Part shown: one piece after another, positions 7,113 through 12,236 of the stretch
Layout: each line of letters begins with the position of its first letter
How positions within the stretch are numbered: position 1 is the stretch's first letter
DNA from: Rhodobacteraceae bacterium UBA996
Lineage (GTDB): Bacteria > Pseudomonadota > Alphaproteobacteria > Rhodobacterales > Rhodobacteraceae
Direction of reading: 5' to 3'
Length of the DNA: 12,236 nt
Assembly: GCA_002291955.1 (NCBI GenBank)
Contig: DBBA01000013.1
Location: forward strand, 1-12,236
The notes under the pieces: model-generated
What the model saw: only the letters and a program-made list of their open reading frames with translations
What the model was told of the DNA's origin: nothing
Database searches by the model: none
Translations under genes and position numbers: made by a program

Positions 7113-7127
7113 ACACCGGATCGGTGT
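7113..7127. repeat. Short inverted repeat upstream of the FMN protein gene
   Basis: ACACCG (7113-7118) and CGGTGT (7122-7127) are exact inverted repeats with a 3-base spacer. They lie in the 106-base gap between the epimerase stop and the FMN-protein start. It could be an operator or a small hairpin at the end of the epimerase transcript; there is no T-run. Short arms like these can arise by chance in GC-rich DNA. Confidence 0.35.
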
Positions 7128-7178
7128 CGGGTTGGTGAACGAATTCGTGCGGCGCGCTTGATGGCCGGACGACGGGCG

Positions 7179-8195
7179 TCAGATGCGGTAGTGCGCGCGG
7201 TACCAGGCGACAAAGCCCGCCACGCCGTCGCGGATGTCGGTGGCGGGGCGGTAGCCGGTCAGGCGTTCCAGAAGGCCGCAGTCGGCCCAGGTGGCGGGCA
7301 CGTCGCCGGGCTGCATCGGGAGCAGGGTGCGGCGGATGGGGGTGCCGAGGGCGTCCTCGATCGCGGTGATGAAGTCGGTCAGTTGCACGGGGGCCGAGTT
7401 GCCGATGTTCACCACGCGGAAGGGCGCGACGGGGGACAGGCTGTCGCCGGCCACGGGCGCGGGGCGGCTGTCGCCCGGGGGCGGCGGGGCGGCGTCGATC
7501 AGCAGGCGGATGGCGCGGGTGAGGTCGTCCACATGGGTGAAGTCGCGGCGCATGTCGCCGTGGTTGTAGACGTCGATGGCCTCGCCCTTCAGGGCGGCGG
7601 AGACGAACTTGAACAGCGCCATGTCGGGGCGGCCCCAGGGCCCGTAGACGGTGAAGAAGCGCAGGGCGGTGACGGGCAGGCCCCAGAGATGGGCCTGGGC
7701 GTGGGCCATGTGTTCCGTGCCGCGCTTCGTCGCAGCGTACAGGGTCATCGGCAGGTCGGCGTGATCGGTCTCGCGGAAGGGCATGGCGGTGTTGGCGCCG
7801 TAGACCGAACTGGTGGAGGCGATCAGGCAGTGCCGTACGCGCGCGGCCCGGGCGGCTTCCAGCAGGTTGAAGGTGCCCGTGAGGTTCGCGTCCACATAGG
7901 CGCGGGGGTTCTCCAGGCTGTAGCGGACCCCGGCCTGCGCGGCGAGATGCACGATCACGTCCGGTGCTGCGGCGGCGATGGCGCCCGACAGGGCAGCGTC
8001 GTCCTCGAGCATCGCCTCGGTCGCGGTGAAGCCGGGGGACTGGAGGAGGGCCGCGTGGCGGGCGTGCTTAAGCGTCACGTCGTAGTAGGGGGTGATCCCG
8101 TCATAGCCCGCGACGGTCCAGCCCTCGGCCAGCAGACGCCGGGCAAGGTGGAAGCCGATGAAGCCGGCGGTGCCGGTGATGAAGGCGGTGGGCAT
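7179..8195 (-). CDS. NAD-dependent sugar-nucleotide 4-epimerase (UDP-glucuronate 4-epimerase-like)
   Basis: This encodes a 338-residue protein of the extended short-chain dehydrogenase family. The NAD-binding glycine motif is GTAGFIG (residues 8-14). The active site shows Ser129/Ser130 in ASTSSVYGANT and the YxxxK pair Tyr153/Lys157 in YAATK. RFFTVYGPWGRPDMALFKF (179-197) is the substrate-side signature of UDP-glucuronate 4-epimerases, which supply UDP-galacturonate for capsule or lipopolysaccharide. The substrate is inferred from this likeness, not proved. An unusual Pro-rich insertion (about residues 240-265, with APPPPGDSRPAP) lengthens a loop before the VVNIGNS segment. The ATG at 8195 has AGGAG nine bases upstream. 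No polysaccharide genes are next to it, so its pathway is unclear from context. It may share a transcript with the FMN-protein gene 106 bases downstream. Confidence 0.9.
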   Translation of the reverse strand: MPTAFITGTAGFIGFHLARRLLAEGWTVAGYDGITPYYDVTLKHARHAALLQSPGFTATEAMLEDDAALSGAIAAAAPDVIVHLAAQAGVRYSLENPRAYVDANLTGTFNLLEAARAARVRHCLIASTSSVYGANTAMPFRETDHADLPMTLYAATKRGTEHMAHAQAHLWGLPVTALRFFTVYGPWGRPDMALFKFVSAALKGEAIDVYNHGDMRRDFTHVDDLTRAIRLLIDAAPPPPGDSRPAPVAGDSLSPVAPFRVVNIGNSAPVQLTDFITAIEDALGTPIRRTLLPMQPGDVPATWADCGLLERLTGYRPATDIRDGVAGFVAWYRAHYRI

Positions 8196-8248
8196 GGGCG
8201 GTCACTCCTGCGCGGGCGTCATGCACGGGGCGGCGCGCGGCGGCAAGA

Positions 8249-8337
8249 GGCGGGGGCGCTGCCCCCCATGCCTCCGGTCCCTCGGACCGGTGGCGGAACC
8301 GTAGGCAAACCCCGAGGTACTTGGACAAGGGTGAAAG
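8249..8337 (+). repeat. Two-hairpin dispersed element, copy 1
   Basis: The first stem is GGGGGC-GCT-GCCCCC (8252-8266). The second stem is CCGGTCC-CTC-GGACCGG (8274-8290), perfect over 7 bp. After about 20 extra bases comes the conserved tail CCCCGAGGTACTTGG, then AAGGGTGAAAG (ending 8337). The same order of parts occurs at 8351-8418 on the opposite strand and at 11144-11211. It lies in the 240-base gap between urtE and the epimerase gene. Confidence 0.75.
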
Positions 8338-8350
8338 CCACGAACGGCAT

Positions 8351-8418
8351 ATCTTCATCCTTGCGGAAATACCCCGGGGGGATGCGGCGAAGCCACACGG
8401 GGGGCAGCGCCCCCCGCC
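8351..8418 (-). repeat. Two-hairpin dispersed element, copy 2 (inverted)
   Basis: Read on the - strand, this copy starts with GGGGGGC-GCT-GCCCCCC (8399-8415). The second hairpin has a 3-base loop (8383-8397, one mismatch), and the tail is CCCCGGGGTATTTCC, then AAGGATGAAG (ending 8351). It faces copy 1 tail to tail, 13 bases apart, making a large imperfect inverted repeat. It begins 17 bases after the urtE stop on the same strand, so it would be the 3' end of the urt transcript. Confidence 0.75.
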
Positions 8419-8435
8419 TTCCTCCGCCGGACGGC

Positions 8436-9131
8436 TCAGACCGAGACGGCGGCTTCCAGCGTCTCGCGGGCGATCTCGGCCTTGGTGCCGGACAGGGCGA
8501 CGCTGCCCCGCTTCATCACCACGAAGCGGTCGGCGAGGCTGTAGGCGAAGTCGAAGTACTGTTCGACCAGTACGATGGCCATGTCGCCCTTGCCGCGCAG
8601 GTAGTCGATGACCCGGCCGATCTGCTGGATGATGTTGGGCTGGATGCCTTCGGTCGGTTCGTCCAGCAGCAGGAGTTTCGGGCGGATGATCATGGCGCGA
8701 CCGATGGCCAGTTGCTGCTGCTGGCCGCCCGAGAGGTCGCCGCCGCGGCGGTGCTGCATGTCACGCAGGACGGGGAACAGGTCGAAGATCTCGTCGGGGA
8801 TGCGGCGTTCGCTGCGGGGCAGGCAGGCGAAGCCGGTTTCCAGGTTCTCGCGCACGGTCAGGAGCGGGAAGATCATCCGGCCCTGCGGCACGTAGCCGAG
8901 GCCCCGGCGCGCGAGTGCCGTGGGACGTTCGCCCTTCGTGTCCTGGCCGTCGAAGGTGATCGTGCCGCCCGAGCGGGGGTGGGTGCCCGAGATGGCCTTG
9001 AGGAGCGAGGTCTTGCCCACCCCGTTCGTGCCCATGATGACGGTGACCTCGCCCGCGCGCGCGGTCAGGTCCACGCCGTTCAGGATGCGGCTGCCGCCGT
9101 AGTGCAGCGTCACGCCGCGGGCGTCGAGCAT
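8436..9131 (-). CDS. urtE: Urea ABC transporter ATP-binding subunit UrtE
   Basis: This encodes a 231-residue ATPase of the LivF/UrtE class. The Walker A motif is GTNGVGKTS (residues 34-42), the signature is LSGGQQQQLAIGRAM and Walker B is LLLLDEPTEG. The switch histidine is replaced by the Glu-Gln of VLVEQYFDF, as is normal for this class. The run EGIQPNIIQQIGRVI after Walker B points to UrtE rather than LivF. It would pair with UrtD to power urea uptake through UrtB/UrtC in the inner membrane. The ATG at 9131 is one base after the urtD stop; a TTG four codons upstream, overlapping urtD, is a less likely start. It is the last gene of the operon, with a structured repeat 17 bases after its stop. 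Confidence 0.88.
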   Translation of the reverse strand: MLDARGVTLHYGGSRILNGVDLTARAGEVTVIMGTNGVGKTSLLKAISGTHPRSGGTITFDGQDTKGERPTALARRGLGYVPQGRMIFPLLTVRENLETGFACLPRSERRIPDEIFDLFPVLRDMQHRRGGDLSGGQQQQLAIGRAMIIRPKLLLLDEPTEGIQPNIIQQIGRVIDYLRGKGDMAIVLVEQYFDFAYSLADRFVVMKRGSVALSGTKAEIARETLEAAVSV

Positions 9132-9132
9132 G

Positions 9133-9882
9133 TCAGCGGCCAAGGTACACCTCGATCACCTGGGGGTTCTTCGTGATGTGGTCGAGCGTGCCCTCGGCCA
9201 GTACCGACCCCTCGTGCAGGACGGTCACCTTGCAGTCGAGGCGGCGGATGAAGTCCATGTCGTGTTCCACCACCACCACGGCGCGGGTCCTGGCGGCCTC
9301 CTTCAGCAGCGTGGTCGTGTGTTCGCGCTCGCCCAGCGTCATGCCCGCGGCGGGTTCGTCCACGAGGAGGAGGCGGGGTTCCTGCGCCAGCAACATCCCG
9401 ATTTCCAGCCACTGCTTCTGCCCGTGGCTGAGTTCGCCCGACTTGCGTGGCAACTGGTCGGCCAGCCCGATCTCCTGAGCCAATTCGTCCACCCGGGCTA
9501 GGTCGGCCTTCGTCGGGCGCCAGAACAGCACCGAAAGCGGCCCGCGGGGGTTCCTCAGGGCGAGGAGCAGGTTTTCCTGCACCGTCTGATCCTCGAACAC
9601 GGTCGGGCGCTGGAACTTGCGGCCCACGCCGGCCTTGGCGATCTCGGCTTCCGACATGCCGAGGAGCGAGCGGGATTTCTCGCCCCACAGGACCTTGCCC
9701 TCGTCGGGGCGGGTCTTGCCGGTGACGATGTCCATGAAGGTGGTCTTGCCCGCGCCGTTCGGACCGATGATCGCGCGGAGTTCCCGTTCGGCGATGGAGA
9801 AGGACAGGTTGTTGATGGCGCGGAAGCCGTCGAAGGTGACGGAGACGCCGGAAACCTCGAGCAGTGCGTTCATGCCGGTCAT
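9133..9882 (-). CDS. urtD: Urea ABC transporter ATP-binding subunit UrtD
   Basis: This encodes a 249-residue ATPase of the LivG/UrtD class. Walker A is GPNGAGKTT (residues 40-48), with the family-typical FDGFRAINNLSF before it and GKTRPDEGKV after it. The signature is LSHGQKQWLEIGM, where the His in place of the second Gly is characteristic of UrtD. Walker B is LLLVDEPAAGM and the switch histidine sits in VVVEHDMDF. The C-terminus ITKNPQVIEVYLGR is also typical. The start at 9882 is chosen because its ATG overlaps the urtC stop by 4 bases (ATGA), with GAGG ten bases upstream; an ATG three codons later is the alternative. A longer open frame upstream is only read-through inside urtC. Confidence 0.9.
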   Translation of the reverse strand: MTGMNALLEVSGVSVTFDGFRAINNLSFSIAERELRAIIGPNGAGKTTFMDIVTGKTRPDEGKVLWGEKSRSLLGMSEAEIAKAGVGRKFQRPTVFEDQTVQENLLLALRNPRGPLSVLFWRPTKADLARVDELAQEIGLADQLPRKSGELSHGQKQWLEIGMLLAQEPRLLLVDEPAAGMTLGEREHTTTLLKEAARTRAVVVVEHDMDFIRRLDCKVTVLHEGSVLAEGTLDHITKNPQVIEVYLGR

Positions 9883-11114
9883 TCTGCGGCGGCCTCGCCT
9901 TCGCGGAAGCTGCCCTTGGAGGGCCCGAGGTCGGCACCGTGGCGGTTCGGGGTGCGGCGGCGCTCGATCAGGTCGATCAGGCCGCCGAGCCCCTTGGGCG
10001 CGAAGATCGTGACCGCCACGAAGGACAGGCCCAGCACGATCAGCCACCAGTCCACCCAGCGGATCGTGTAGAAGCCGAGGTTCACGTCGGGCGCCCGGCC
10101 CCCGGTGAACCAGCTTGAGACGAGCGAGACGAAGGCCGCGCCGATGACCGCGCCGTAAAGCCGCCCGCGCCCGCCGATAGCGACCCAGACGGCGAGGTAG
10201 ATCGAGGCGATGGGGGCCAGTTCGCCCGGGTTGATGATGCCCGCCTGCGGGTAGTAGAGCGCGCCCGCGAGCCCCGCGATCACGGCCGTCACGGTGAAGA
10301 CGAAGAGCTTGTAGTGTTCCACCGCGTAGCCGAGGAAGCGCACCCGCGCCTCGTCATCACGGATCGCCTTCAGGACCGAACCGAACTTGCCCGACACGAC
10401 CCAGGCGCAGAGGAGGTAGCCCAGGCCCAGCCCCGCGGCGGAGGCCCAGAAGAACCACATCGACATGACCGACTGGGGCACGGCGTCGAGGCCCGGCAGG
10501 TTCTGCAGGCCCGACAGCCCGTTGTTGCCCCGAAGCCCCGTGTCGTTCTGGAAGAGCCAGAGGGCAAGCGCCAGTGTCATCGCCTGCGTCAGGATCGAGA
10601 GATACACGCCGGTGACGCGGGAGCGGAAGGCGAGCCAGCCGAAGATCAGCGCGATCAGGCCGGGGACCAGCACCACGAGCGCCATCTGCGCCCAGAAGCT
10701 GTGGGCCAGCGCCCAGATCCACGGGAGTTCCGAGCCGCCGACGACGCCGAAGATCTGCACCGCGACCCCGTCGCGGATTTCCTGCGGCGTGGGTGGCAGG
10801 GGGGAGGAGGCGAGCGCCTGGACCACGATGATCTCGGTCCGGGCGTACATGAGCCACATGCCGAGCATGTAGCCGCCAAGCGCGAAGAAGGCCATGTGCC
10901 CGAGCGACAGGATGCCGGTGTAGCCCCAGATCAGGTCCATCGCCATGGCGACGAGGCAGAGGCAGAGCGTCATGCCCAGCGTCTTGACGAAGGAGGTGGG
11001 GATCGTGCCGGTGCCGTAGCCTTCCGACAGGAGGGTCACGGTCAGGGTGAAGAGCGCGAGGGCGCCGAGGAACCACAGGACCGAGGGCGTGCGGCGCAGG
11101 AAGCTGGTCGTCAT
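9879..11114 (-). CDS. urtC: Urea ABC transporter permease subunit UrtC
   Basis: This encodes a 411-residue inner-membrane permease of the LivM/UrtC class with about 8-10 hydrophobic segments. Conserved parts are DLIWGYTGILSLGHMAFFALGG (22 residues, about 60-81, quoted only as a block), the ATPase-coupling loop with KAIRDDEARVRFLGY, and IGGRGRLYGAVIGA near the C-terminus. A roughly 50-residue periplasmic-type segment follows the third helix, with LPPTPQEIRDG, as in other UrtC proteins. The C-terminal tail (after RRRTPNRHG) is polar and probably cytoplasmic. It forms the urea channel together with UrtB. The ATG at 11114 has no strong Shine-Dalgarno. The 154-base gap to urtB is unusual inside this operon and is filled largely by a repeat element. 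Confidence 0.9.
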   Translation of the reverse strand: MTTSFLRRTPSVLWFLGALALFTLTVTLLSEGYGTGTIPTSFVKTLGMTLCLCLVAMAMDLIWGYTGILSLGHMAFFALGGYMLGMWLMYARTEIIVVQALASSPLPPTPQEIRDGVAVQIFGVVGGSELPWIWALAHSFWAQMALVVLVPGLIALIFGWLAFRSRVTGVYLSILTQAMTLALALWLFQNDTGLRGNNGLSGLQNLPGLDAVPQSVMSMWFFWASAAGLGLGYLLCAWVVSGKFGSVLKAIRDDEARVRFLGYAVEHYKLFVFTVTAVIAGLAGALYYPQAGIINPGELAPIASIYLAVWVAIGGRGRLYGAVIGAAFVSLVSSWFTGGRAPDVNLGFYTIRWVDWWLIVLGLSFVAVTIFAPKGLGGLIDLIERRRTPNRHGADLGPSKGSFREGEAAAE

Positions 11115-11143
11115 GGGCGGGGGACCCGCGTGCGGGGCGCGGA

Positions 11144-11211
11144 GGCGGGGGGCGCTGCCCCCCGGTCCGGCTGTGCCGGACTCCCCCCGGGATACTTGGG
11201 ACAGGATGAAG
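11144..11211 (+). repeat. Two-hairpin dispersed element, copy 3 (inside the urt operon)
   Basis: The first hairpin is GGGGGGC-GCT-GCCCCCC (11147-11163). The second is GTCCGGC-TGT-GCCGGAC (11165-11181), perfect over 7 bp. The tail CCCCGGGATACTTGG, then CAGGATGAAG (ending 11211), matches copies 1 and 2. The element is antisense to the operon and occupies nearly half of the urtB-urtC gap. Any urtBC messenger would carry both hairpins as complements. Confidence 0.75.
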
Positions 11212-11268
11212 GGGCGGCAGCCGGACGGGGCTGAAGGCCGAGCGGGCGGCGTGGCGTCGGCATGGCGA

Positions 11269-12236
11269 TCAGTCCCCTGCGGCCCGGCCCTTGAGCGCGA
11301 TGAGGCCGCGCGGGCGGAACTGGATGAAGATGATGATGAAGAGGATCATGAAGGTCTGCGCAGCGAGCGTGTTGGCGGGGTTCATCCACTCGATCCCCTT
11401 CTGCAGGAAGCCCACGAGGCCCGCGCCTGCGAGCGCGCCGAAGATGTTGCCGACGCCGCCGACGACCACCGTCATGAAGCTTTGCACGATGTAGCCCGTG
11501 CCCATTTCCGAGGTGACCTGCGCAAACAGGCCGATGGCCACGCCTGCGATCCCTGCGATGCCCGAGCCAAGCCCGAAGGTCAGCATGTTGATGCGGCCGG
11601 GGTCGATCCCCATCGAGGCCGCCATGCGCGGGTTCTGGGTGACGGCGCGCACTTCGAGCCCCAGGCGCGTGCGCTTCATGATGAAGAGGAACACGCCGAG
11701 GAAGATGAGCGCGAGGACGAAGATCGCGATGCGGATGTAGCTGATGCTGACGATGTCGTTGATGACGAGCGACCCGTCGAGCCAGCCGGGCGAGGTCAGG
11801 GGCCGGGCCTGGGTGCCGAAGATGACCTTGGCCAGTTGCTGGAGCGCGATGGAGATGCCGAAGGTGGCAAGGAGCGTTTCCAGCGGGCGGTGGTAGAGGT
11901 GGCGGATCACCAGCCGCTCCATCGCCACGCCGGCGGCAAAGGTGACGGCGAAGGCGAGCGGCAGGGCGATGGCGAGGGACAGCGTGTGGTTGGCGATGAA
12001 GGTCTGCACCACGTAGCCGGTGTAGGCGCCCATCATGATGAACTCGCCATGGGCCATGTTGATCACGCGCATCACGCCGAAGGTGATGGCGAGGCCAATG
12101 GCCGCGAGGAAGTAGATCGAGGCGAGCGACAGCCCGTCGAGGGCGAGGTCGGCGGCCTGGTTCAGGCCAAGCGCGGTCTGGATAGGGGCCAGCGTGTCGT
12201 GAGCGGCGGCGGTGACGGTCGCGTCGCGTTCCGCGA
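11269..12236 (-). CDS. urtB: Urea ABC transporter permease subunit UrtB (5' end outside window)
   Basis: The frame runs open to the right edge, giving about 322 visible residues with no ATG before MRVINMAHGE, so the N-terminus is cut off. A GTG at 12075 is just an internal Val of the core motif (ITFGVMRVINMAHGEFIMMG) and is not a start. The permease core of the LivH/UrtB class is complete: the first helix runs SLASIYFLAALGLA. Next come the conserved LATFGISIALQQLAK block and the ATPase-contact loop EVRAVTQNPRMAASMGID. The remaining helices end at FIQFRPRGLIALKGRAAGD. The residues before the first helix (HDTLAPIQTALGLNQ) suggest the longer UrtB form with an extra N-terminal region. The gene for the urea-binding protein UrtA would be expected further right. 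UrtB is preferred over LivH because of its UrtC/D/E partners. Confidence 0.88.
   Translation of the reverse strand, partial: AERDATVTAAAHDTLAPIQTALGLNQAADLALDGLSLASIYFLAAIGLAITFGVMRVINMAHGEFIMMGAYTGYVVQTFIANHTLSLAIALPLAFAVTFAAGVAMERLVIRHLYHRPLETLLATFGISIALQQLAKVIFGTQARPLTSPGWLDGSLVINDIVSISYIRIAIFVLALIFLGVFLFIMKRTRLGLEVRAVTQNPRMAASMGIDPGRINMLTFGLGSGIAGIAGVAIGLFAQVTSEMGTGYIVQSFMTVVVGGVGNIFGALAGAGLVGFLQKGIEWMNPANTLAAQTFMILFIIIFIQFRPRGLIALKGRAAGD

Noticed and set aside
5429..7138. A 569-codon open frame on + opposite the FMN-protein gene
   Set aside because: It is a His/Ala/Arg-rich shadow frame; the - strand protein has clear family motifs over its full length.
7158..9176. A 672-codon open frame on + across the epimerase gene, the repeat gap and urtE
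   Set aside because: It runs antisense through two clear genes and a non-coding repeat region. Its product is Gly/Ala/Arg/Val-rich without motifs, as expected from mirror-frame bias.
8436..12236. Branched-chain amino-acid (Liv) transporter as the identity of the ABC operon
   Set aside because: UrtD shows LSHGQKQWLEIGM, UrtE shows EGIQPNIIQQIGRVI, and the permeases fit UrtB/UrtC better than LivH/LivM. Without urtA in view, a small doubt remains.

Overview
The window looks like chromosomal DNA of a high-GC alphaproteobacterium, most likely of the Rhodobacterales (Rhodobacteraceae or Paracoccaceae type). This rests on the very strong G/C preference at third codon positions, on the gene order helicase - S4-domain protein - seven-iron ferredoxin fdxA - carD, and on protein sequences typical of that group. 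I see no rRNA, tRNA, CRISPR array, insertion sequence or phage gene.

Left part (1-3851, + strand). The 3' end of a large SUV3-like RNA helicase gene, with a long Arg/Gly/Asp/Lys-rich tail, is followed after one base by a small S4 RNA-binding protein and then by fdxA. After a 362-base intergenic stretch with a probable promoter comes carD, which encodes a general RNA polymerase-binding regulator and ends in a clear hairpin. Two of these genes act on RNA and one on transcription initiation.

Middle (3956-8195). A photolyase/cryptochrome-like gene on + appears to carry its domains in reversed order, with the FAD-binding half first and an alpha/beta half second. It converges on a - strand gene for a membrane-anchored FMN / iron-sulfur protein of the glutamate-synthase family. 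The 276-base convergent gap holds a perfect 22-bp palindrome and a separate 12-bp-stem hairpin. Further right on - is a sugar-nucleotide 4-epimerase of the UDP-glucuronate epimerase type.

Right part (8436-12236, - strand). The 3' portion of a urea ABC transporter operon, urtB (cut by the window edge) - urtC - urtD - urtE, encodes two membrane permeases and two ATPases. The periplasmic binding protein urtA and any urease genes are not in view. urtC/urtD overlap by 4 bases and urtD/urtE are separated by 1 base, so they are translationally coupled.

The least ordinary sequence is non-coding: three copies of a dispersed element made of two short-loop hairpins plus a conserved tail. Two copies face each other between urtE and the epimerase gene, and one sits inside the urt operon between urtB and urtC. 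The second hairpin keeps its shape although its sequence differs, which points to selection on structure. The other item worth following is the reversed-order photolyase-like protein.
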